The notes beneath the pieces were generated by a model. The model had not been told where the DNA came from, did no database searches, and saw only the letters and a list, made by a program, of their open reading frames with translations. Position numbers and translations under genes: made by a program. A stretch of 64,000 nucleotides of DNA. Origin: Peromyscus leucopus. Its lineage: Eukaryota; Chordata; Mammalia; Rodentia; Cricetidae. How positions within the stretch are numbered: position 1 is the first letter of the stretch; each line of letters begins with the position of its first letter. The stretch covers positions 69,426,518 to 69,490,517 of the forward strand of contig NC_051063.1 in NCBI RefSeq assembly GCF_004664715.2. The letters are read 5' to 3'. Below are positions 24,808 to 36,800 of the stretch, one piece after another.

Positions 24808-27800
24808 GCTGGCCAGTGTGGCACACATAGAGGATGCCAGCCAATATGGCACATGCCTACCTTATATACATCTCACAGTGATCACAATGCAGAGGGAGCC
24901 ACCAGAGTGGCTCACACATACCTTATGTACATCTCTTCTCTTTCAATTTCTTTGTAGAAATTCTGAAAAATTAAGCCATGGCATTGTTTTAAAACACTCC
25001 ATTACGTAACACAATACAGAAAACAACAAAACAAAAATTAAAACAACAACTCATCAAAATGGTCCCATATTGTGAGTCCATGGTTCAGTTATGATTGGCA
25101 CATCCAGTGGACCAAGTCTATGCAGAGGAGAGTTCTCAATTTACCGGAGCTCTGAGCACCTCACAGTATTCCTGACTTTTGCTTTTGTAATGACCACCTC
25201 TCAGATGCTTGAGACACTTGAGGACTAAATCTATATGTGTCATTTGAAAGTCACCCATCTGCAGTAAAAACAAGGTGCTGGCTGAAAACACAATCTCTTT
25301 ATCATTGTAGTCTCATTTAAATAAACAATCCAAAAATCGGGAGTAAGGAAAGGCATCATCAGTGATGTCAGTATGCTGGGGTCACCATTTGTGAGAGACA
25401 CAGAAGCATGGGGACATTCTTGTCCTCACGTGTCCCAAACCTCTAGGTACATCTATTTAAAGGTAAAGACATGTTGATTACATAGCCCTGCCACCTACCC
25501 TGAGCAGTGTTGAAGCAGAACCCACCCTCCCACCATCAGCCCATGTTTCCTAGAGAAAATCCATTGTTTTAGAGAGACAGACCTTCCAAACCATAGTGAG
25601 AAAAATAGGTATTCACTTAAAAAGGAAGGAAGGAAGAAGTGAGGGAGGGGGGAAGAAGGAAGGAAGCCCTTCGTACACAACCCTGGTGGGGGAAAAGTTG
25701 GTTTGTGAATTCCAATAAGAGGGCCATTTCTACACATTACGGCAAAATATCATCTAATTCAATGTTTATACCCAAATCACACTTCCGGTGAGCGTGGCAG
25801 TACACATGTGTAATGCCAGCACTTGGGAGGCTGAGGCAGAAGAATTGTGAGTTTGGGCCAGCAAGGACTATATAGAGAATCTCAGACTAGTCTGGGTGAC
25901 ACAGTGAAACCCTGTCTTAGCCTTCCCTCCTGGTAACATTTCTTCTTCGTGTGGACTACTTTATATACATGACGTCACGCACTGGACACTACAAAGGTAC
26001 AGAGTCAACTCACAGGGCCTGTAAGGATGCATTTCTTATCTGTATTAGCTTTTTTTTCATTTATCTGGTGAATTTCATACATGCATACAATGAAACATGA
26101 TCACATCCAATGACTACTTTCCCCTTTAACTCCTTCCCAAACGCTCCCCTCTTAACTTCACGCCTTCTTATTCTCTTTTTGGATAACGCATTAAATCTAA
26201 TTCATGCTGTCACATATGCATGGGTGAGGGCCCATTTCCTGGAACATGTGAACTAGACTAGTGGCCACATATTCATTCTTTTTTCTTTTAAACCTATAGA
26301 TTCATTATTTTAAAAGAACGATTTTCCCAGCCAGGCAGTGATGGTGCACACCTGTAATCCCAGCACTCAGGAAGCAGAAGTAGGCAGATCTCTGAGTCAA
26401 GGCCAGCCTGGTTTCCAGAGTAAGTTCCAGGACAGCCAGGGCTACACAGAGAAACCCTGCCTCAAAGGCAAAACAAAACAAAAAAGAACGATTCTTCCTC
26501 CCCCTTCAGCTATCATCTGGTAATAACTCCTCAGTAAGGGGTGGGACCCAGAGAGCATCCTCAGCATGAAATTTAGCATCTGAGAATGATACTTAAACTC
26601 TACCATCAAGTGTCCGAGGGAGCTGGCAAACATCAACATTATAAAGGAACACAGTGACCCAATAAGATGATTTAATTTCATAGGTCAAAAAGGACACTGT
26701 TTCCAAGGTACAATCTCTCTGGAAAGAAAGGACGGGAGTATGTAGACAGCAGCAAAGACGGGCCATGTTCCGAAGAACTGGTTTTACCTGGTGCTGCACC
26801 TGACATTGGAACGAGCTTTGGTTCCTGTGACGCACACAGTAATGAGGATATTTTCGGCTACAAGTCAAAGACCTAACAAAAGATTCAGAGCGAGCACAGC
26901 GCTTCCTTCTCACTCACAGGCATTCAAAAGTCATGATGTCACAGCAGCCTCTTTTGTGCCCGTGTTTTCAATTCCCTCTTACTATTTTGCTCACTCATGG
27001 ATTCTCCCTTATCCTCTGACCCTCACCCACCTCTCAGACATGGGCTGTCTTTTATCTTCTGCCCTGGATGGTTTGCTATCCTCTTTGAACTTCAAAACCC
27101 CTCTAGAGCTGAATATATAGTCAGTATGTAGTAATATAATATGTAATATTATATGGTTATAGGTCATATATTCCTATATATGAACTTGGCAATGAATGTT
27201 TAGAGATAGGAATTTTTAAATTATTATTTATTTTTAATCTGTGTATGTGTGCGTTTAGTATATGAGTTTGTACAATAGTGCAATGTGCTCTTAGCTGCTC
27301 AGCCATCTCTTTAGGCCCCAGAGATAGGAATCTCATCTGTAATCGTCTAGTTTCTTTTCCTTACTCTCACACATTTACATTCCACATGGACATGTTCAAA
27401 CAGGGCAGGATCCATCCCATCACCCCTGGGCATGGGGAAAGACTAATGTTTCACTTTTCAGACAACGACACAAACTGCTTCCAGGTGAAGAAGTTAATAA
27501 TGTGAGATCACCTCGGGAATTCTGGGTGGCTCTCAGCATGAGCCAGAGCTGACTACGGCCACAGTAGGTGGGCACTGAGTGAGTCTCCAAATAAAGAATG
27601 ACTACACGTCAACATCAGAAACACTTGGCTGCAGATGTCATTCCAAAAGCCTGTTTCCCAACTGTGGCCGCTGGTGATAAGAACCCAAGTTCAGCATGGT
27701 GCCATCTCTCTACCAGGTTTCATGTCCCCCCGAGCAGAGATCTTGCTTAAAAACACACTGAAATCTTAGTCACCAAAGTTGGAAGCCTAATGAATCTATT

Positions 27801-30800
27801 AATACTTCTTCCTTCTAGATGCTAAGCAGTCTCACAGGCCCTCTTAAGGATCACAGTGCACACGCTACAAACACACCCAGAGTAGGGAATGATTTTGAAA
27901 AGGTCTCCATGTTTTTCCCACAGGAAAACTCCAGTCTGTACTTCATGTCAGCCTCACTGGCACCAGGGAGTCTCATTGCTTAGGGCAGAGGTAAGAATGC
28001 ACAAAAAATGCTCAAACCAGAGCCAGCTGCTTTCCTGTGTCTACAGGTGAAGGCCATCTTAGCAGTCAATCTACATGAACATAAAGAGCCAGATGGACAG
28101 ATCTCAGGGACAGACATCACACATGTAGGAGCCATGTGCAGACCCATTAACCTAGTTAAATTTCTTTTTGAAAAACTTTTAACTGTACTTCCTTTTTTTC
28201 CAGTTGAGAATTACATACAATGAACTTTGATTATAACTCCAACTCCTCCCAGATCCACTCTCCCTACATTCCCAACTTTGTGTCTAAAATTGTTTTTAAA
28301 CCCACCAGGTCATTTGTATTGCCCAGCTACTCCTGAATGGGTGGCCATCCACCAGAGTGTGGTTGATTTGTAGGCACCAAACTCTTCCAGGTTCAGAGGT
28401 AATGGAAGACCACAAAAAAAAAAAAAAAAAAAAAAAAAAAAGGAAGGAAGGAAGGAAGGAAGGAAGGAAGGAAGGAAGGAAGGAAGGAAGGAAGAACCTC
28501 AATGTTTTCTGGAAATAAAAGGGCAATTGCACACACGAACTCTCAGCAATTGTGACAGCATGCACAAGGCTTTATAAACTCTACCCAGACCCAACCCACC
28601 CTGGAGAGAGGAGGTGGGCATGAATTCTTTCCCCTAGCTGAGGAGCTGCTGGCAATTGACAGCTGCTGGAAGAGGGCGAGCCAGGCAGTTTTCTTTAAGG
28701 GTGTAACATCTACTTGGACTTTTAAGTTCACTAAATTCTTCCCTGGTCATGTCCCAGTTATTGATGAGCTATCTATCCAAGGGGTATTTCATTGTGTGGA
28801 GGTGCTTCAGGTTCCAGAATTTCTTTCTGATTCTTGGATGTTCTGCATACCTCATCCATCTTTTCTTGCATATTGCCACTTTTGTAATTAGCATCCCCAG
28901 TTGTTTTTAATCTTTCTGTATGTGCGTGTATGCCTGAGTTCATATGTATGTGCACACCTGTGCACACACATGTAGAGGTCAGAAGACAACCTCAGGTGCT
29001 GTTCTGTAGATATCGGCCACCTTTTAAAATATTATTTATTTACCATGTATACGTGTGTGAGAATATATGCAAGTGTGTATGTGTACAATGGCATACTCAT
29101 CTACCATGGCACATATGTGGAGGTGATGGGATAACTTGATGGGATAACTTCCATTATATGGGTCCTGAGGACTGGACACGGGTTGTCAGATGTAGCAACA
29201 GGCACCTGATGAACATTTTGCGCCTCCCACTTTTGAGGCAGGGTCTCTTACTGGTCTGGCTCTTGAGCTCCATCTGCCAGGGCTGGGATTATAAGTATGT
29301 GCCACCCCACCCAGTGTTTTCAGTGTGAATTCTGGGGCTCAAACTCAGATCCTCAGCACCCCCAGTCTCCTTAGTCCCCAGAATTGTTTGAAATGTCTGG
29401 GCCAGGAGCTATAAAACCTCTGTTGTGTCCAAGTCTGGCTCCGATGGCTTCTCTGTCACTTAAACTGTGCTCTTTTTTAAGTATGGCTGTTTTAGGTTGA
29501 AAGGAATGTGACATTCAGCCACAGTCTCTACTCCTGGATTTCAGCTCCGGCAGCTGTGACAGGGGACCTCCCTGCCTCTGCCACCACAGGAGCACTTGCT
29601 TGCCTAGGGAGATGGGGGTTAGAAGAACTGTTAGTCTTCCACTTTGTTCCTTTTTCCTTGCTGCGAAGAGAGTGATGATTCCCAAGCTCTTTCCACAACC
29701 GACAGGTCCCCATGTTTATGGAAGGGAAAACTCTCGTTATCAGAAATGTTTGCCATCAGCCTTAACAGCTTGCTCAGACAGCAGACAGGGGCTGCGATTG
29801 CACAGGCACTCTCAGGAGATGTCCCTCATGGCAAGACAGAGATGACACCGATGTTAAGGGAAGCCCCTTCTGCCGATCTTGTTTATTCAAATATCCCTAG
29901 GGCTTTTCTTCCTTCCTTCCTTGCTTTCTTTAAGATCTACTTTATTATTTATTTATATGAAAGTATGTATGTCTCTGTCCATGCCCGAGTATCTGCAGAG
30001 GCCAGAAGAGGGCATTGGATTCCCTAGTGCTGGAGTTACGGGAGGTTCTGAGGTGTCTAATATGGGTGCTGAGAACTGAACTCTGGTCCTCTACAAGAGC
30101 AATACTCACTCTTAACCATCTCTCCAGCCCCTTCTGATTTTTCTTAATGCGTGTGGTGTGTCTGTGTCTGTGTATACACCTATGCATGTGTTCAGAGGCC
30201 ACAGGAGGAAGTCAGGTTTGCTGTTCTCCACCCTATCCCACTGAGATAGGGCCTCTCATTGAATCTGGAGATCTGGTGGTTGATGGTCAGCAAGCCCCAG
30301 CGATCCTCCTGTCTCTGCCCTCACAGTACTGCAGTTATGAGCACATACGCCACTCTGCCCAACTTTTGGGTGGTACTGGGATACAAACTCAGGGTCTCAG
30401 GCTTACACAGCAAGTGCCATCTCTGCAACCCCTTTGGAAGAATGAATGCTGTACCACATTCTTCCTGGCATGAAAGTTCATTCCAGTGACCCTAGAAGAC
30501 TTGCCAGTCACATAAATGGCAGATACAGAAGTGAGGGCTAAGTGCTTGCATGCTTCTCAGTGACTGGGTCATGGCCTGAACTCAGAAGGCCAGTGACTGG
30601 AGAGAGCGGTGGAGAAAGTTAGGCATGATAGAAATAGTCTTGTTTTGCATTTCTGCCTAGAGACAGCCGTGAGAAACAGAGGAGAGCCTCCATGGCCAGG
30701 AGTCAGCCATTCTGGTTCCTGAGGACGGTAGGAGTGCATAAAGAATCAGAGGGCTCTGAAGCAGGACTGGGAGACGCATCCACAGAGAGAGGCAGGACGT

Positions 30801-33800
30801 TGGCCAGCCACCCTTGGAGTTGAGCTTGTGTGTCATCAAGCTCCCTAAAAGTGCACTGTGTGTGCCTCAAGTTCTTCCTGGATACAACTTCAGAAGGACG
30901 TGCACCAGGGAGGGTGTCCACAGACCTAACTACGTTGCAGGCAAAGCAGCAACGCCAAGGTCAACGATAACCAAATTCACCCAGCCACCTTCCACTGGCT
31001 GCCCTGCACTGGTGTCTGTGGGGCTCTAACCAATGACCATTAGCTGGGTGGCTTCAAAGGACACAGTCCTCACAGTCATGGGGTTCTGAAGTCAAGGTGT
31101 CAGTAGGCCAGCCATTCCTGTGAAGGCTTTCGGGGAGACTCAGTCCTTGAGTCTTCCAGTGTCTAGACATTTCTGGAGTTCTGGGGACTGTCTTCACCAC
31201 TCTACCTGATGCTCTCTGCTCACATGGCTTCTCTTCTGTATGTGTTTGCTTTCATTTTCTGGGGCAGCACACTGAAACAAGGTCTTCTGTGGCCTACACC
31301 GGTCTCACATATGCTATGTAGCTGAGGCGGGCTTTGAACTCTCGCTCCTCATGCCTCCACTTCCCAGGTGCACCACCATGCCCACCTTCTTCTTTTACCT
31401 CATATGAAACTCCTGTGAATGGATTTAACCCTTATCCACCTAGGCATCCCCGGCTAATCTCATCTCAAGCTCAGCTGTCAGTGATTCCTCAGCGGCTGTC
31501 CACTTGGTTTTTCTTTTTCCTTTCCTTTGAGATAGAGTCTCTCATTGGCCTGGAGCGTACCAAGCAGAATATGCTGGTTGCCCGGTGAGACCCAGAATGC
31601 AACTGCTCAACTGTCTTTTCTTCACCAGAGCTGAGATTATATGTCACCATGCTTGGGTTATTTTTACGTGAGTTCTGAAGGATTGAACTTGGGTCTTCAT
31701 GTTAGTATGGCAAGTACTTTACAGACTGAGCTTAACACCCACCCACCACCCACCACCACCCCCACCCCATCAGCAGAGACTCCTTTTTCCTAAAAGGGCC
31801 ATATTCACAGGACTAATATATATCTTTGGGATACTACCATTCAGGACACTCACTATCGTACCTGACTCTGACCTAATAAAAGTAAAGCCTTCATATCCGG
31901 AACTCATGAGGTGCTACCTGGCTATGAAACTAGATGGCTTGCCACCCTCAGCCACAGCAGGTACGTTGTGAAAACATTCAGAAGGCTGAGAGCTGATATG
32001 CAAGCAACTCTCTGTCCTTCCTTCCCTGTACCAAAGAGGACCTCGGTAGGGGAAGCTCTGCTGTGATGTGAAGTGTTCTATGGCCAGCTGTCCTCTGGGC
32101 TCCCAAATCCCCTGGCTCCATTTGCATGTGGCATGCTGTGAAGATGGCATGCTTAATTGACTTCTGCTCACCAGCACGTTGACTGTGCAGCTCATGCGAT
32201 TCTCTTTGTTTTCGTCATGCATGATGGTCCTGTAGTCCAGGAGCCTCTCCATCAGCCGCACCACCAGCTTCACAAACGTTTCTCCTGTCTTGGCCAGGTA
32301 TTTATGCTTCCTGCAGTGCTCCAGGAGGCTGAAAAATAATTACATACACCTTGTGAATCACACGGCAAGAAAGGAACTTGAGGTGAGGTTTAAAATATTT
32401 CCCATTATTAACACATTTTAATTATTTCTGGGCTACAAAGTTCATTGTAGTCTAATTACAAGTCTCTCCGTCTCTCTCCTGACATAAATCCCACCACGAA
32501 TCAACACTTACATTTTATCAAATAACACTTTGTACTGCTCATCTCCTCTGCCTCCTTCCACTTCATGATCCAGCTTAGTGATGATCTCATTTTCAAACTA
32601 TAATTAAACAGAGGAAGCATAAATAATTAGCATGGCAGATATTCCATTTGACAACATGGGCCTCAATCACTTCTACATCTTTGGGACCACTGTAACATGG
32701 TGACCCTCTGCCTTTGAAACCTGATTTCATCTCAGAGATGCTGTCCCTGAGCACCTGCAGACATCTGCTGACTCTCAGCCTCAGAGAGAACCTTTCTTTT
32801 CTCTTTGAGATCCTGGAGCCTGAATGCCTGTCCCTCAATGGCGGGAGTGAGAGGTGAAGCCAACTGTAGGCAACGGAATCAAGGAGTAATGGGAAGAGAC
32901 ACTAAACTTTATCTCTACCAACCAACAACACATGAAATAGGGCGCCGATTCCTGGGAAAGCACAGATGGCATTTCATTTGCTAGGTTAGCATTCTCGACA
33001 ATCTGAAAACATCCACGGGGCCACATCCCTGCCCCTGCCGTGACGGATCTCCAATTCAAATAGGATTGCCAAAGACCCCAGAAAGAAAGTCCAGCAGTCA
33101 CCTTTACATGGTCCATCTCCAGGCTCACCCTACACTCCAGAGCTGCTGACTGGATAGCGTGAGCATCAGTTGACTGAATATCTCTCAAATCCAGACTTTA
33201 AAAAAAAAATCTCTAAATTCCAGGGAGTCAGAATTTCCCAGAATGTTTCTAGGGCTCACTGGACTGGATATAAACACCTTGATAATGACAATGTCTCCCC
33301 ATCTCCTTCCCTGATAGCTGGGTGACATGCAGTTTCAAAGAGAAACCAGGGTTACCCAGTGAGGGTGTTGGTGGGAGGAGGGACTGGGGGAGCATGGGTT
33401 CTTAGAAAGATGGAGATGTCCACACTCTAAACAAAGGAAGGTGAGTGGGAGGGAGGCAGACAACTAAATTCAAAGTCCAGAAAGCAAGCACACTATAGCA
33501 TGGATGTGAGGATCTCCAGGGACCCTTTAAAGATGTTCAACCACTCAGTTCTCAGCAGCAATCACCAGGTCCCCCACAATGACAAGGTTCTTATAATAAT
33601 GACAGCCAGGCGAGAGTAGGCCTCCTCCCTTAGTGACTGCTATATTGAGTCTTTGAGACGAGCCTGAGACAGTTGTCCTCATGAAGTGACTATGTTGCCC
33701 CTCCCACATAAAACACTTGTTTGGTGTTCTGTCAGGTGTTTGGAAATAGGATCTCGTGTAGTTCAGGCTGGCTTCAAAGTCAGTATGTAACCAAGGATGA

Positions 33801-36800
33801 ACTTTGGGTCCTCCTGCCCCCACCTCCCAAGTGTTGGGATTATAGATACGTGCCAATATACCAGATTTTATGGGGTGCTGAGGATGGAACCAGAGTTTCC
33901 TTTATATCAGGCAAGCCCCTTTTACCAATGAGCTACATTCCTAGGGATGCAGGGAGTTGAGGCTTAACACAGATGGAGCTCAGGAGAGCTTAGTATGTCA
34001 GCAAAGAGCGGGCTGGTTGGTACTGAAACAATTGGCTCTCTGGGCCTTGTCCAACCAAGTGGTGACATGGCGTAGCCACAGCAGTAGACATGAGACACTG
34101 ACATGGGGCATGTGATGTGCTACTGCAGCAGCGGCAGCTAATGGTGGGCTCTGGAGAAGCAGAAAGCAAGGCCCAGGGAAGAGCCTGCAAGGCGGTATAG
34201 ACTCTCCTGTAGCAGGCTTTCTTAGACCACCAGCCCCCAAATCAAGACACAAAGACTTACTATTAATATGAATGCTCAGCCTTAGCTTAGGCTTGTTTCT
34301 GGCTAGCTTTTCCCCCCCTGCAACTTAAATTAACCCATTTCTATTCATCTATGTGCTGCCCTGAGGCTTGTTTAACCTCATGTACGTACTGTCTATCCTG
34401 CCTTCCTGCTTCCTCCCTGCCTGTCTGTCTGGCCCCTGGCTGGCTGGCTGGTTCTCCTTTTCTCTCTCTCCCAACAGCCCTGCCTATCCCCCCTCTGCCT
34501 AGCTATTGGCTGTTCAGCTTTTTATTAGATCAATCATGTGCCTTAGGTAGGCAAAGTAAAACAGCAACATATCTTTACATAGTTAAACAAATGCGGTATA
34601 AACTAATGCAACACATTTTGACAATGTTAAGCAAATATTCTATTCCACAACACTCTCCCATCTTCATCAGGATGCCTCAGCACCCAGAGCCTCACTTTCA
34701 TCCTGCTGCACAAACCTAAGATGGGGCTGCTTCTTGCTTAGCACTAAGGACTTGGCAGCCTCCCAGCCACCTTGGCCTTTCTCAGCGCCTCATTCTTTCT
34801 GATCTTCTCACACTCTCCTCCCAGATAAATACCACTTTTTGATTGTCAGGCTTAAGAATTTCAAGGCTTCTTTAGAAACAGAGATGGTTCCATTGAAGGA
34901 AGAGATTGACTTGGCTTATTTTCCTTTTTTCAACATGGAGCCTTAAGAAAAAGACTTTCACTGCAAAATGACCATCTTCTGCTACTCGCCTGCAATGACT
35001 CTGGTCTGTACAATGGATTCCTTCAAGCAGCCATTCACTTTGGACTCTAACACAAGGGAGCTCTCTTGCAATTAGCCCTGAGATGGCATTTTAAGGCAGT
35101 CCTGTCTTTCATGGGGAAACAGAGTGGGGTGCCAAAGATCAAAAGTGTGACAAACAGGAGGGATTCCCAACAAATAGCTGAGTTCTAACAGAGAACCAAA
35201 TACCTTAATTCAGACACAGCACTCAAACACCCGTGTTTGAGGACTACAACTAGTGAAGTAAAGGCAATTCAGAAAGGAAGGACACTGGCAAGCACACACA
35301 TTCAAAATTGTTCACCCCTCCCCAGTCAGAAGGTATTGGGATGTGGCTTCCACTTTCCAAAAACCTGCTTTCTCTGCTTCCGTGTGTAAACTTAGCTGTC
35401 ACACACACACAAGGACAACGAGGACGTCTTGGCTCCTTAAATATGCTGCTTATCAAACTGGTCTGAGGAATTTAATGTTTTCCAAAAAGAGTGGCCAAAG
35501 GGTAAGTGCACCAGAGCACAGCTGATTCTAGATTTACAGAATGCCAGCCTAAGGTAGAGCATTTGCACAAACAACTGGCAACCCTGTCACATATCAGCCA
35601 GGCTCACCGCGCACCAGCTAGCCTCTCATTTCTGAGTCTTCATTTACAGAACATACTAGGATCAATATGCTAGTGTACTGTGACCTGTTATGATAATCAG
35701 AATTAAGCAGCCCCATCCCAATAAATTGGAGACAGTCCATTTGCTGACAGAGCAGGGCTGCTTTTCTACAAAGGTTGTGTTTATTGTGTCCCTTGTCAGC
35801 CTGCACTGTGGTAACAGGCAGCAGGGCTCTGTGGCTAGGATAAAATTAGAGTGTGTTTATTGTGCTACCCAAAAGGTGGCGGAGGCTCACTCACTGATGT
35901 AATAAGCAGAATCATTATATTTTCTTCTCTTTTTTGAATCACCAATATTGCTACAAAAATATCCACAGGGTATCCAACCTAAAATATGGAATAAAGCATC
36001 TCAAGTCTCTGATAGCAGTATCCGCCTGAGAACATTAAATGTAAGAGATCATCAATTTAAGGCATTTAGAAGGATGCTTTTCAACGGACTCTGATAGCCT
36101 CAGAGTGGCATTGATGTTGTGAATTCAATTAACTTAGAAAAAAAGCTATTACTTCCCATTCTTACTGCCAAAGTCAGCTCAGGGCTACTGAATACTATTT
36201 CAGAGACTACGAAGTAGGGATTCCAGTCATAGATAATCTTAAAGTCTATGATAATTCATTTGGGTAAATCGTGTGTGTGTTTCTACCCACTGAACCGCCT
36301 TGCCAGTCTTACTGCTATTGCTATGATATATTTATATGTGTATATGATCAGACCTGCATTCTATCCAGGATTGATTATCATAGAGATCTGGACACAACTA
36401 ATTCAGCATCCAGATAAAGGTTCAGAGCTTATCACAAGCTGGTTGAAATCATGAACTGATGAGTGTAGCCTGCTGCATCTAATAGCAAGAGTTTCCTGGT
36501 AAATGTTACCCTTTGCCCAAAGTGCTCTCCTTTTCCCTTGTTCTCATGAAAACAAGCTCAGAAGATACTGCAGGGTAGGAGCTTGGTGCTTGGCCACTTC
36601 CTGATTTCAGAGAACACCAAGGAATCTTCTCTATTGTCTCCTCTACCTCCAGATGGAGCTGGGCCAGCCTGCTGGAGCCATGGAACCCTCCTCATGGGAT
36701 TTACCAGAGGGTACAAGAAACAGAAAGATGGTTGACTGAGTCTGGGTGGAAAATGTGTTCCCGAAGAAGCCTCCGCAGACACGAGCCATAGCTTAAGAAC

